Shown: positions 1-8,393, numbered from the stretch's first letter. The stretch: 27,613 nt of DNA from Lentihominibacter faecis (GCF_014306095.1 NZ_JACRWC010000081.1:1-27613), one strand, 5' to 3'. A program made the numbers and translations. Notes: a model not told the origin generated them from the sequence alone.

Positions 1-20
1 CAGATGTGTATAAGAGACAG
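1..20 (+). other. Nextera/Tn5 mosaic-end adapter at left edge
   Basis: Bases 2-20 read AGATGTGTATAAGAGACAG, exactly the 19-bp Tn5 mosaic end used in tagmentation libraries. The preceding C matches the Nextera read-1 adapter, which ends ...GCGTC before the mosaic end. This is not genomic sequence; real sequence begins at about base 21. Confidence 0.97.
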
Positions 21-933
21 CCTGGTCATACTGTCCTGTTAGCATCACATACTCACAAACCACGAGACACTCATCTTCCGAAAGCTCCTCTACATTGCGA
101 TCTCCAAGGAGTTTTTTGCAGGAGTCTTCCAGAAGCTTCAGCTTCAATGGCATCACAAAAGGTTCATATCCCATGTTTTCTGCACGTTCTGCAAAATCTT
201 TCGCTTCCTGCCATTTCCCACCGTAGTATTTTGAGAAAAAGATTCCGTAAAGCAAGTTTCGATCATATCCTGCAGGATGGAGTTTTTCCGCGGCCTCAAA
301 TTGTTCTTCTGCCTCCGGATACATACCCAGATCCATAAAAATATCACCAGCCGCATAAAATTTGTCATAACTGTTTTCCATTCCACGAAGAGCCTCTAAT
401 GCTTTCGCATATTCTTTTTTGGCTAAGAAGAAATGACATTCCGCCAGCGCTATATATGGATGAGTTATTCCTGTGTTCTGCAAGTTCTTCAGATTTTGCA
501 AATATTGTTCTTCATCAGAAGGATCTGTTCCGTATAATTCTGCGAACATTACCAGAAACTGATCATAGTTCGCATTCTCATCTAGCGGCTCAAATAAACG
601 GTACGGGGGGAACTCCTCCCACGTTAACAGATCCTGCCGATAGTGGTCAAACATACCCAGACTATAGGTATCTAAAAAATACTCTTCCTGATCCAGATAG
701 TGAAACGTGTCTTCCAGCAGCTGTACGATCTTCCTGGAAATAAGACCGTAGGTCAGGACATACCGTAAAATCTCATGACTGATCTCCAGTGCCTTTTCCT
801 TCTGTGCAAATTCCGGTCTGCGCAGGAAATAAAACCACTCGTCAGGATCGTTTCTTCTAATAAATGATCCATACAATACGTCCAGATGATCTATCCATGT
901 CATCTTGTATTCCAGATTACTGATCTCACCCAT
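21..933 (-). CDS. TPR-like protein, C-terminus cut off by contig end
   Basis: An open frame runs on the minus strand from ATG at 933 (MGEISNLEYKMTWIDHLDVL) for 304 codons without a stop until it enters the adapter, so the 3' end is missing. The start has GGAGGA 6 bases upstream, overlapping the TAA stop of the preceding gene, which suggests translational coupling. From about residue 170 on, the helical pattern looks like tetratricopeptide repeats: ALAECHFFLAKKEYAKALEA, then FYAAGDIFMDLGMYPEAEEQ, and a further unit around KYYGGKWQEAKDFAERAENM. The N-terminal half is rich in aromatic and acidic residues and I do not recognise it. Such repeats usually mediate protein-protein contacts. No signal peptide or membrane segment is seen, so it is probably cytoplasmic. 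Its function is unknown. Confidence 0.75.
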
Positions 934-943
934 AGCGTCCTCC

Positions 944-1570
944 TTACTTCTGCCAGTACCAGTACGGCAAGATCATTGCATCTGGTCCGTCATCCGGCAA
1001 TATTAGCATCGGGTATACAATCTCCGGCTTCAGAGTATTATCCGGCAGATGATCCCTGCTCACTAAAATAGTAGTGAGCCAGACATCCCGATTTTCCAGA
1101 ACATTTGAGGGCAGGTGATAGTGAAAATATCGCCCGGCTTCATCCGCCAGCAGATCTGCAACATACTGTATGCTTGGAATAAAGCCGTCGTCTCCTTTAG
1201 TCGAAAAGAGCTCATGAGCCAGACAGATCAGTTCTTCCGGATTCTGCAGAAAAAAAGGATCCTGCGTATAGATAAAGGTTGCCGGACTATCTCCTTTTCC
1301 TTTCGCAAAGAGAAGTTCATTCGCCTGTACGATGGTACCTGCTGCCATCTGACCTTCCCGGTAAAACCGCTGCTGCCTGCGAGGGTCAAACAAAGGCAAC
1401 AGCCCATCCGGTTCCTCTGCATATCTGCCGTTTTCATCATACTCCGGCTTCGCCCATTCCGGACACTTTAAAAAATTACGCGCTTCGATTTCCCGATGCT
1501 GTTCAAAATATGCTTTCGTTCTTTCATACGAATACTTAAAGTACTTTGTCTTTTTTCGAAATAGTGCCAT
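944..1570 (-). CDS. Uncharacterised 208-aa protein
   Basis: A complete 208-residue ORF whose ATG is preceded by AGGAGG with 7-8 bases of spacing. It is soluble, with no signal peptide or transmembrane segment, a basic aromatic N-terminus (FRKKTKYFKYSYERTKAYFE) and an aromatic C-terminus ending in PYWYWQK. I recognise no domain. A central acidic stretch and scattered Pro/Trp/Tyr suggest a compact globular protein. It is the first gene of a two-gene unit: the TPR-like gene follows after 10 bases, so the two proteins may act together. A good sigma-A-type promoter lies just upstream, so the pair is probably transcribed separately from the aldehyde dehydrogenase operon behind it. Confidence 0.8.
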   Translation of the reverse strand: MALFRKKTKYFKYSYERTKAYFEQHREIEARNFLKCPEWAKPEYDENGRYAEEPDGLLPLFDPRRQQRFYREGQMAAGTIVQANELLFAKGKGDSPATFIYTQDPFFLQNPEELICLAHELFSTKGDDGFIPSIQYVADLLADEAGRYFHYHLPSNVLENRDVWLTTILVSRDHLPDNTLKPEIVYPMLILPDDGPDAMILPYWYWQK

Positions 1571-1590
1571 ATCTTCTTCCTCCTGACATT

Positions 1591-1619
1591 ATCATACCTT
1601 AGTTCGTCAGAATTTTCAA
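1591..1619 (-). promoter_or_regulatory. Promoter for the 1570-21 gene pair
   Basis: On the minus strand TTGAAA (1614-1619) is followed after 17 bases by TATGAT (1591-1596), a near-consensus sigma-A promoter about 20 bases upstream of the start codon at 1570. I saw no hairpin terminator between the aldehyde dehydrogenase stop (1632) and this promoter, so read-through from the upstream operon is possible. Confidence 0.65.
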
Positions 1620-1631
1620 AAGTTTAATTTT

Positions 1632-2993
1632 TTATTTCATCAAAAACTTTAAAAGTTTCAGATCCCGCGGGCTGTTTGGAGCGTACCGTATCGGAAGATC
1701 CAGCCAGTTTTTCTTCTCCAGTACGCTCTTGCGATGGGAGAATGTCTTGAAAGATTCTTTGCCGTGATAACTGCCCATGCCACTGGCGCCCACACCGCCG
1801 AACGGGATATTAGGGTTGGCCAGATGCACGATGGTGTCGTTGATGCATCCGCCGCCGTAGGAAATATTTCTCGTGACGAAATCCTTACCTGCCGCCGAAG
1901 TCGTAAAGTAATACAGTGCCAGCGGTTTCGGGCGATCCTTGATGGCATCTGCGGCTTCCTTTAAATTGGAGAACTTCAGCACCGGTAATAATGGACCGAA
2001 GATCTCGTCCTTCATGATCTCCGAATCCCAGTCGGCCTGGATCAATGTCGGTTCGATCTGACAGGTATCCGGATTCATTCCGCCGCCGTAGATCACATTG
2101 CTGGCTTCCACCAGAGAGGCCAGGCGATCGTAATGTTTCTCGTTGATGATCTTCGGATAGTTTCCGTCCTGCAAAGGTCGCTCCCCATAGAATCCAACGA
2201 TATATTTTTTCATCTGTTCGATCAGTTTATCGCAAATGCTTTCGTGAGCCAGCACATAGTCGGGTGCCACACAAGTCTGTCCTGCATTGAGGAGCTTGCC
2301 CCAGATGATCCGGCGCGCACTCACAGTGATATCAGCCGTTTCGTCTACGATGCACGGGCTCTTGCCGCCCAGCTCCAGCGTTACCGGAGTCAGGTTCTTC
2401 GCTGCTTTTTCCATCACCAGCTTTCCTACCGTGGTGCCACCGGTAAAGAAAATATAGTCAAACGGCTGATCCAGCAGATCCTGATTGACCTCGCGGCCGC
2501 CTTCCGCCACGGAGATATATTCCGGGGGAAAGTTCTCCGTGATGATCTTCTTGATGACAGCAGAAGTTGCTGGAGAATAATTGGATGGTTTGACTACTGC
2601 GCAGTTTCCCGCAGCGATGCATCCTGCCAGAGGCACCAGCGCCAGCTGCAGCGGATAATTCCACGGTGCCATGATCAGAACCGATCCATAAGGCTCACTG
2701 TAGATTTTGCTGGTGGACGGAAAGTGCACGATAGGAGTCCCTACCCGCTTTGGCTGCATCATCCTGTGGAGGTGTTTCAGCATGCAGCTGATCTCTTCTA
2801 ACACCATACCCGTCTCCGTCTCATACGTTTCAAATTCCGATTTATTCAGATCCTTGCGAAGTGCCTGACAGATCTCGCCCTGATGTTCTAAAATGCCTTC
2901 TCTCAGCTTTTCCAGCTGGAGTCTGCGAAAGTTTTCCGACATGGTGAGTCCGCTTTTATAAAGCTCCTTCTGCGATTTTACGATTTCTTTCAT
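1632..2993 (-). CDS. Aldehyde dehydrogenase, ALDH class-3 type
   Basis: A 453-residue NAD(P)-dependent aldehyde dehydrogenase that oxidises an aldehyde to its acid. Visible hallmarks are PWNYP (Asn112, oxyanion), the cofactor-side FTGG (183-186), the general base Glu207 in LELGGKSP, the catalytic Cys241 in NAGQTCVAPDY, and EIFGP (330-334). The length and the C-terminal RKSVLEKKNWLDLP segment fit the shorter ALDH3 group (like Bacillus YwdH), not the ~490-residue classes. It is the last gene of the TetR-led operon and starts 4 bases after the aminotransferase stop. In this context it may oxidise the aldehyde released by the class II aldolase encoded upstream. The true substrate cannot be read from sequence. 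Confidence 0.93.
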   Translation of the reverse strand: MKEIVKSQKELYKSGLTMSENFRRLQLEKLREGILEHQGEICQALRKDLNKSEFETYETETGMVLEEISCMLKHLHRMMQPKRVGTPIVHFPSTSKIYSEPYGSVLIMAPWNYPLQLALVPLAGCIAAGNCAVVKPSNYSPATSAVIKKIITENFPPEYISVAEGGREVNQDLLDQPFDYIFFTGGTTVGKLVMEKAAKNLTPVTLELGGKSPCIVDETADITVSARRIIWGKLLNAGQTCVAPDYVLAHESICDKLIEQMKKYIVGFYGERPLQDGNYPKIINEKHYDRLASLVEASNVIYGGGMNPDTCQIEPTLIQADWDSEIMKDEIFGPLLPVLKFSNLKEAADAIKDRPKPLALYYFTTSAAGKDFVTRNISYGGGCINDTIVHLANPNIPFGGVGASGMGSYHGKESFKTFSHRKSVLEKKNWLDLPIRYAPNSPRDLKLLKFLMK

Positions 2994-2997
2994 AGCC

Positions 2998-4491
2998 CTA
3001 TACCAATCCTTTATCCGTTTTCTTTACGTGTTTAAATACTTCCTCAAAACGATTAAGCGCCTCATCTATGATCTCCGGCGTATCTGCCAGCGACGTATAC
3101 AGACGGCTGCCTGCCAGGGTCACGATACCGTTAGCCATATATGCAGCACCCATCTTTTCCATAGAATCTTTTCTCACATACATCATGTCCTTATGTTTCA
3201 GGAGTCCCAGAGCAGACTTTACGAAACACATCGATGAAAAATCAAAACTCATGGCGCCCGTGCATTCCAAATGCACGATGGATCCCTGGTTGTAGGCTAC
3301 ATACGGCAGTGCGTATTTTTCCAGCAGATCTTTGAGACCATCGCAGAGTCTGTCTCCCATCTTTCCAGCCACTTCACACGCATTGGTGCGTTCGATTTCC
3401 TGGATCGCGGTATAGCCAGCCAGACAGGACAGCGGATTTGCTGCCAGCGTACCGCCTACATACGCTCTATGTTTGCCTGTAGCCAGTCCTGCCGCCATCA
3501 GCTGCGCATATTCCTTTTTGCCGCCGACGCCGCCTGCAGCCGGATAGCCGCCTGCTACGATCTTTCCGAAAATAGTCAGATCAGGAACCACATCGAAGTA
3601 TCCCTGCGCGCCGGAAAGAGCCACGCGGAACCCTGTTACCACCTCATCGAAGATCATCAGTGCACCGTATTTATCGCAAAGCTCCCGCACGCCTTTATTA
3701 TAGTTTCTCGCTACCGGGCGAGTACCGCTCTCCGGGCCTACCGGTTCTACGATGACAGCCGCTGTACCGCCCTTTTTGCGATTCCGCTTGAGCATCTTCT
3801 CCAGCATTTCCAGATCGTTAGGACGGACTTCATCGGTCAGCTTGTACGCGCCTCGCGGGATCCCATGAGATTCCAGCAGCGCCCTGCTTCCCGGGATCTT
3901 AAGACCGTATACCATCTGATCTGACCAGCCGTGATAAGCCCCTCCGATCTTGATGATCCGCTTGTGATCCGTCGCGATCCGTGCAATACGCAGCGCTGCC
4001 ATAACCGATTCCGTACCGGAACCCAGCATGCGGAACATCTCCACGTTAGGCATGTGCTTGTTGATTTCCTTAGCGATGAGCATTTCCGACTCGTGAAGAA
4101 GTCCGGTCACAGGGCCGCAGGTATTGAGCAGGTCGATGACCTTCTCCCGTACTACTGGATAGTTGCTGCCCAGGATGGTCGGACCGCCCGCCTGCAGGAA
4201 GTCGATATATTCGTTGCCGTCCTGATCGTATAAATACGCTCCGTCCGTCTTGGCCATGCACATGGGAAACGGCTTGTTGAATGCCAGATTGTGCTGTACG
4301 CCGCCAGGGATGTATTTCTGGGATTCTTCGTAAATCTCCCTGGATCCTTTACACTTCTCATCAAAATATTTCATGACTACATTGTCATAATAATCATCGT
4401 CCACCTCCCAGATCGGCTGACTGGTCAGGTATTTTAATTTACGGTTGATCTCTGCCGGATCGTCCCATCTGCTGATTCCACAATTTTTCAT
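2998..4491 (-). CDS. Class-III PLP aminotransferase, glutamate-1-semialdehyde aminomutase-like
   Basis: A 497-residue fold-type-I PLP enzyme. Visible features are the phosphate-binding GSGTES (157-162), GGAYHGWSDQ (183-192), the Asp that contacts the pyridine N in FDEVVTGFR (Asp282), and the Schiff-base Lys310 in TIFGKIVAGGYP. These match the HemL/GSAM-like branch, but the protein is about 60 residues longer than HemL because of an N-terminal extension. There are no other haem genes nearby, so it is more likely a catabolic aminotransferase or aminomutase. I chose ATG 4491 because GAGGAG sits 9 bases upstream. A longer frame to 4587 would overlap the preceding gtrA-like gene by 80 bases, and its extra 32 residues look non-homologous. 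The substrate is unknown. Confidence 0.88.
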   Translation of the reverse strand: MKNCGISRWDDPAEINRKLKYLTSQPIWEVDDDYYDNVVMKYFDEKCKGSREIYEESQKYIPGGVQHNLAFNKPFPMCMAKTDGAYLYDQDGNEYIDFLQAGGPTILGSNYPVVREKVIDLLNTCGPVTGLLHESEMLIAKEINKHMPNVEMFRMLGSGTESVMAALRIARIATDHKRIIKIGGAYHGWSDQMVYGLKIPGSRALLESHGIPRGAYKLTDEVRPNDLEMLEKMLKRNRKKGGTAAVIVEPVGPESGTRPVARNYNKGVRELCDKYGALMIFDEVVTGFRVALSGAQGYFDVVPDLTIFGKIVAGGYPAAGGVGGKKEYAQLMAAGLATGKHRAYVGGTLAANPLSCLAGYTAIQEIERTNACEVAGKMGDRLCDGLKDLLEKYALPYVAYNQGSIVHLECTGAMSFDFSSMCFVKSALGLLKHKDMMYVRKDSMEKMGAAYMANGIVTLAGSRLYTSLADTPEIIDEALNRFEEVFKHVKKTDKGLV

Positions 4492-4507
4492 CTTGTATGT
4501 CTCCTCT

Positions 4508-4951
4508 CTATCTATCTTCTTTTTCCCGTTGTCTCTGCGCCAGGTTGTTGGTATCCAAAGTCTTGCGGAACACCACGAATCTGTCATACAGATACTCGGT
4601 CGATATATTCAGTCCCATATTGATCCCCGTTACAATGTACTCGTTCCAGTGGAGGCTCTCTGCCAGGTAATTGCCCAGGATCGTCGTCACCGGCGTGAAC
4701 ACACAGTAGAACGCCAGGATCTTGGCCATAGCCACCGGCACATTGGCTACCGACTTGAAGGTGAACTTCCGATTCAAGGTGAAGTTCCAGATCACCGACA
4801 GGATCAATGCGATCAGGTAACACGGCCAGTAAGGCCAGTCGGTCAGCTCGTTGAGCAGGGTGAAGGACAAGATCTCGATCACACCTGCTGATATGGAAAA
4901 CATAACGAATTTCACGACCCTCAGGGTCTCTTTTCTCTTTTCCGAGATCAT
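4508..4951 (-). CDS. GtrA-family small membrane protein
   Basis: 147 residues with four predicted membrane helices (about 14-35, 43-62, 74-98 and 105-125). It has the GtrA-family signatures NRKFTFKS after helix 2 and the basic YDRFVVFRKT end. Family members are thought to move lipid-linked sugars across the membrane (O-antigen glucosylation flippase GtrA), though many are uncharacterised. It starts 4 bases after the aldolase stop, with its ribosome site inside the end of the aldolase gene, so it is translationally coupled to it. A GtrA protein between a sugar aldolase and an aminotransferase is unusual. Transport of an operon intermediate or product is possible but is inference. Confidence 0.85.
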   Translation of the reverse strand: MISEKRKETLRVVKFVMFSISAGVIEILSFTLLNELTDWPYWPCYLIALILSVIWNFTLNRKFTFKSVANVPVAMAKILAFYCVFTPVTTILGNYLAESLHWNEYIVTGINMGLNISTEYLYDRFVVFRKTLDTNNLAQRQREKEDR

Positions 4952-4955
4952 CTTT

Positions 4956-5975
4956 CTATGCCTCCTGCTCCTTCTGTTTTGAGTACTTGTTGAGGTAAAC
5001 GAAATGCATCAGTGCCACGTCCACGGCACTCAGCTTTTTCTCTTTCCCGGATGCTCGGGTATGGGCCGCACACAAGCAGGCCTTATCCACCAGCAGCTTC
5101 ATGGCGTGGAGGTCGTCCTCCGTCTCTGCACGGATCACAGCACCGCAGTCCGGCACGAGAACTGCATTGTATTTTTTCATCATGTGCTCTGCATTCGACA
5201 GGTCCTTTGCTACAGGGATCTTGCCCCCGATCATCTGAGCCATGTCGTCCACCTGCGCGCGAACGGCTTTTTTCTGCCGCAGGCAAACATCTACTGCCGG
5301 CGACCGAAAAACCTCCGCATAACGATATTCTTTCTGCAAAAATCCCTCCAGAGCCTTTGCAGCGACTCCCGACTTATGCGCCCCGGCAGACGTTTGCTTC
5401 GAGCTTTGCAGATACCCTGCGCAGATGTTTCTTTCACATATCTTTTCCAGCAGCTGCACACGCTCCATGGCCTGTACTTTATCACGTCCGCAGACCAGCA
5501 CGCCATGATGCACCATGAGGACCGTCTGGATCCCCTGCTGCAAAACGTGATCGACTGCATCAGTCAGCTTTTTCATGCCTGGAAGGCCATAGGCTGCAGC
5601 GCCAAGACCTCCCAGCTGTCTCTTTTCTTCTTCAGTGATCTGCAACGAGTCCATCCCGGTCAGACCAATAGCCGTCGCATAGTTCTGGTGAGTATGGATC
5701 ACAAAATTCACACCAGGGAACTGTCTGTACGCTGCGATATGAACGCCCCGTTCGCCAGAAGGCTTTCGTCTGCCTTCCCACTCGCCGCTCTTCAGATCCA
5801 GCAGAACGATATCTTCTTCTGTGGTCTGCATGTAATCCAGACCGCTGGGTGTGATAAGGCAGTGTTCATCGTCCACCCGGCAGCTGGTATTGCCCCAGGT
5901 CCTTGCGACGATATTTTTCTCCAGCAGCTCCCGTCCGGTTTCCACCAGCAGCTCCCGCTCATTCCTGTTGTTCAT
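4956..5975 (-). CDS. Class II aldolase/adducin-family protein, two-domain
   Basis: 339 residues. Residues 1-190 form a class II (zinc) aldolase domain: ARTWGNTSCR phosphate site near 24, ITPSGLDY (41-48), the catalytic Glu75 in PSGERGVH, and metal ligands His94 and His96 (HTHQNYA) and His157 (HHGVLVCG). The family (fuculose/rhamnulose-1-phosphate aldolases, ribulose-5-P epimerase) cleaves or epimerises sugar phosphates at a divalent metal. Residues 200-339 look like a second, degenerate copy (GAVIRAETEDDLHAMKLLVD resembles GVLVCGRDKVQAMERVQLLE) without the metal histidines. The protein is about 120 residues longer than single-domain aldolases. AAGGAG lies 7 bases before ATG, and the kinase stop is 12 bases upstream. 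It probably acts on the kinase product. Confidence 0.88.
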   Translation of the reverse strand: MNNRNERELLVETGRELLEKNIVARTWGNTSCRVDDEHCLITPSGLDYMQTTEEDIVLLDLKSGEWEGRRKPSGERGVHIAAYRQFPGVNFVIHTHQNYATAIGLTGMDSLQITEEEKRQLGGLGAAAYGLPGMKKLTDAVDHVLQQGIQTVLMVHHGVLVCGRDKVQAMERVQLLEKICERNICAGYLQSSKQTSAGAHKSGVAAKALEGFLQKEYRYAEVFRSPAVDVCLRQKKAVRAQVDDMAQMIGGKIPVAKDLSNAEHMMKKYNAVLVPDCGAVIRAETEDDLHAMKLLVDKACLCAAHTRASGKEKKLSAVDVALMHFVYLNKYSKQKEQEA

Positions 5976-5987
5976 AGCTCTACTCCT

Positions 5988-7592
5988 TCATTCACTTCTG
6001 CCTTCGTTTAATATAGTAAAATTCTCTTTATTGTTTTGATACAGGCGTCGAAACACCTTGTAATTCCTGTCGTATGTATCGCGCGTCTTCGGATCCGGTT
6101 CGTATCGAGCTTTCACCGGTATGTATTCTTCCACATGGTCGAAATCTGCAATGGCACCGCATCCAATAGCTACCAGGATCGCTGCTCCGATGGATCCGAC
6201 ATCCTTTGTGTTTTCCACCGTTTCTACCGTTCGTCCTGTAATGTCTGACAGCATCTGACAAGTGACCGGCGAAAGTGCTCCACCGCCTACAAAACGAATG
6301 GTCCGGGATGTCTTTACTTTCTTGTCTTCGCACTCCAGCATCCACCGCAGATGAAAGCAGATTCCCTCTAAAACAGCCCGTATCATCTCCGTCTTGCCGG
6401 TACCGATCCGGATGTTGAAAAACATACCGGCTGCGTTAGGATCTTCAAATGGACAGCGGTTTCCGTGAAGCCACGGGGTAAAGATCATACCGCCCGCTCC
6501 CGCAGGAATTTTTTTCACCGTATCCGAAAGGTAGTCATAAAGGCTTTCGTACAGGCTTTCCGTACTTTCGGCAACATTAGTCTTCTCAAGATAGACGCCG
6601 ATCTCATCCAGAGCCAGATGTTCCTTTACCCACTGGAAACACTTGCCTGCCGTCTCCATCTCTGCAAAGTAATTATACCGGCCTTTCTGTGCTCCGACGA
6701 TTCCTGCGATCATAGAGCTGATATCCACCACCTGCCGGTCGATAACGGTTCCGATCCATCCGGATGTGCCGGAATATACGTGGGTCTTCCCCGTTTTCGT
6801 ACAGCCTGCACCGACGCCGATCAGAGTGGCATCACCACCCCCGCCATATACGCAGATCCCCGGGGAAAGCCCTAGCTCTGAGGCGGCCTTTGCAGTAAGT
6901 TTCCCTGCAATATCCGTGCACTCGATCAGTTCCGGAAGATGCTCCGGATCTACGCCATACATACGGCAAAGAGCTTTGTTCCAGCCTTCCCTGCCTTCTC
7001 GCGTATCGTATAAAAACGTTGAGTAGGCCGAATCCCTGGTCATGATGAAGCGATCCGTGCAGCGGCTGATGAGGTACTCTTTCACATCCAGCCATTTATA
7101 GACTTTGGCGAAGATCTCCGGTTCATTCTGCTGGACCCACTTGTACTTCCAAAGCGGATCTTTCACGCTGGTAGACGCCGCATGGGTGGCACGCAGGCTC
7201 TTCAGCAGCATTCTGACATTGACCCCGGCAATCTGGATGCCATGCCCCTGGCAATCCTTCATTTCCTTTCGCGCCCGCTGGTCCATATAGCTCATAGGCC
7301 GTCTGAGGGCTTTGCCGTCTTTATTCACCAGCACCAGCCCCTGCATCTGGGAACAGAAGGAAATCCCGTCGATTTTTTCCGGCGGCACCGGACTTTTTTT
7401 CATCAGGTTCCGGGTCGTTTCGCACATGGCACTCCACCACTGGTCTGTGTCCTGCTCCGCTCCTCCGTTTTCCAGGATGTATAGATCATACCCCTGGTAC
7501 GCATCGGCTACCAGTTCCACTGTCTCTCCAATGGAGATCAGTCCGGTTTTCACGCCGGTCGTTCCGATATCGTATGCTATCACATGCAGCAT
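5988..7592 (-). CDS. FGGY-family carbohydrate kinase, xylulokinase-like
   Basis: 534 residues of the actin/hexokinase-fold FGGY family, which phosphorylates ketoses or polyols with ATP. Visible motifs are the N-terminal phosphate loop DIGTTGVKTG (8-17), MDQRAR (103-108), the catalytic Asp254 in GGGGDATLIG, the ATP-domain YSGTSGW (273-279) and the adenosine motif FVGGGALSP (434-442). It is slightly longer than typical XylB (about 500 aa), and the sugar specificity cannot be assigned. AAGGAG is 7 bases upstream of ATG 7592. It is the second gene of the operon, 27 bases after the TetR stop. With the aldolase downstream, a phosphorylation-then-cleavage route is likely. No sugar transporter is encoded in the operon. 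Confidence 0.92.
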   Translation of the reverse strand: MLHVIAYDIGTTGVKTGLISIGETVELVADAYQGYDLYILENGGAEQDTDQWWSAMCETTRNLMKKSPVPPEKIDGISFCSQMQGLVLVNKDGKALRRPMSYMDQRARKEMKDCQGHGIQIAGVNVRMLLKSLRATHAASTSVKDPLWKYKWVQQNEPEIFAKVYKWLDVKEYLISRCTDRFIMTRDSAYSTFLYDTREGREGWNKALCRMYGVDPEHLPELIECTDIAGKLTAKAASELGLSPGICVYGGGGDATLIGVGAGCTKTGKTHVYSGTSGWIGTVIDRQVVDISSMIAGIVGAQKGRYNYFAEMETAGKCFQWVKEHLALDEIGVYLEKTNVAESTESLYESLYDYLSDTVKKIPAGAGGMIFTPWLHGNRCPFEDPNAAGMFFNIRIGTGKTEMIRAVLEGICFHLRWMLECEDKKVKTSRTIRFVGGGALSPVTCQMLSDITGRTVETVENTKDVGSIGAAILVAIGCGAIADFDHVEEYIPVKARYEPDPKTRDTYDRNYKVFRRLYQNNKENFTILNEGRSE

Positions 7593-7619
7593 GGTGTTTC
7601 TCCTTTCTCAAGGCTCTAA

Positions 7620-8255
7620 CTATTCCATTGGTTTCATCTGCAAAGCCGCTTCCATGAAGCGGATCAGGCTATCCGCCATAATATCCTCATCGTCCGCCAA
7701 ATCTCCACAAAACAGCCTCATCCGATCTTTATAGTAGTCACAACTGTAGGAAAACTGCATCATCATCAGCAGGTTGTCGAAGAAAAAAGCCAGGATCCCG
7801 GCATCCGTTTCTGTCGTGATCATTCCTTCCTTCTGTGCCTGCTCGATGAGAGTTCGATAGACCTCAGCCGATCTGCCCTCGATCCGTCCCACCAGATCTT
7901 TAGCGTATTTGCGGCAGCTTCCTGACATGATCTCATTGTACATGGCGTTGTAGTTGGAATGGATCTTTGAATTGGAGATCAAAGCAGCCACGATCTTTCG
8001 GATGCAGCCTCGCAAATCTTTTGCCTCTGACACCGCCTCCTGCAGCACGTTGCTCAGCAGCTCCAGGCTGTGATCCAGACACTGAAGGAAAAACGTGTTT
8101 TTATCCGTAAAATATTTATAGATCACGCCGACACTGACGCCGGACTTTTTCGCGATGCCGCTCATGGCCGCTCCCTGTAGGCCTTTTTCTATGAACTCGT
8201 CGATTCCTGCTTCCAGGATATCATCGATGGTCTCCTCTTCCAGTTTTTTATACAT
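7620..8255 (-). CDS. TetR/AcrR-family regulator of the operon
   Basis: 211 residues. The N-terminal DNA-binding domain has helix-turn-helix residues at about 28-50 (AAMSGIAKKSGVSVGVIYKYFTDK), the classic TetR pattern ending in YxYFxxK. The all-helical C-terminal half would be the ligand and dimer domain. It is the first gene of a six-gene operon, so it probably represses its own transcription together with the metabolic genes until a ligand (substrate or intermediate) binds. The upstream region carries a promoter with an inverted repeat just downstream of the -10 box, fitting autorepression. AGAGGA precedes ATG 8255. Confidence 0.92.
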   Translation of the reverse strand: MYKKLEEETIDDILEAGIDEFIEKGLQGAAMSGIAKKSGVSVGVIYKYFTDKNTFFLQCLDHSLELLSNVLQEAVSEAKDLRGCIRKIVAALISNSKIHSNYNAMYNEIMSGSCRKYAKDLVGRIEGRSAEVYRTLIEQAQKEGMITTETDAGILAFFFDNLLMMMQFSYSCDYYKDRMRLFCGDLADDEDIMADSLIRFMEAALQMKPME

Positions 8256-8294
8256 ATATGGTTCCTCTGCTTTTCATTTGTAAGTGTCGCAGTC

Positions 8295-8310
8295 GTGAAT
8301 AACCATTCAC
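8295..8310 (-). promoter_or_regulatory. Candidate TetR operator, GTGAAT-N4-ATTCAC
   Basis: A perfect 6-bp inverted repeat with a 4-base spacer, 40 bases upstream of the tetR-like start and about 11 bases downstream of the -10 box. Size and symmetry suit a TetR-family dimer. Binding here would block initiation of the whole operon. The regulator-site link is inferred from position. Confidence 0.6.
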
Positions 8311-8321
8311 AAGTTAGTTCC

Positions 8322-8350
8322 ATTATATCCTATTGTCAGATAAATGCAAA
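8322..8350 (-). promoter_or_regulatory. Promoter of the tetR-kinase-aldolase operon
   Basis: On the minus strand TTTGCA (8345-8350), a 17-base spacer, then a perfect TATAAT (8322-8327). The start point would fall near 8315, immediately before the GTGAAT inverted repeat. The promoter begins right after the U-tract of the terminator for the upstream gene. Confidence 0.7.
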
Positions 8351-8351
8351 G

Positions 8352-8393
8352 AAAAAAATCCCCGATCCGCAGAAAAACTGCAGATCAGGGATT
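8352..8393 (-). terminator. Rho-independent terminator after the 117-aa membrane protein gene
   Basis: A 16-pair stem (8357-8372 with 8378-8393) with an A/U loop of 5, followed in the minus-strand RNA by seven U (8352-8358). The two non-Watson-Crick positions become G-U pairs only in the minus-strand RNA, which fixes the direction. Confidence 0.9.

Noticed and set aside
2998..4491. Haem biosynthesis glutamate-1-semialdehyde aminomutase (hemL)
   Set aside because: The protein is about 60 residues longer than HemL and sits in a TetR-controlled sugar-type operon without any hem genes.
4492..4587. Upstream start for the aminotransferase
   Set aside because: It would overlap the GtrA gene by 80 bases and lacks a ribosome site, while ATG 4491 has GAGGAG.
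5004..6011. 335-aa open frame on the plus strand
   Set aside because: Antisense shadow of the class II aldolase, which has intact catalytic motifs and good ribosome-site spacing.
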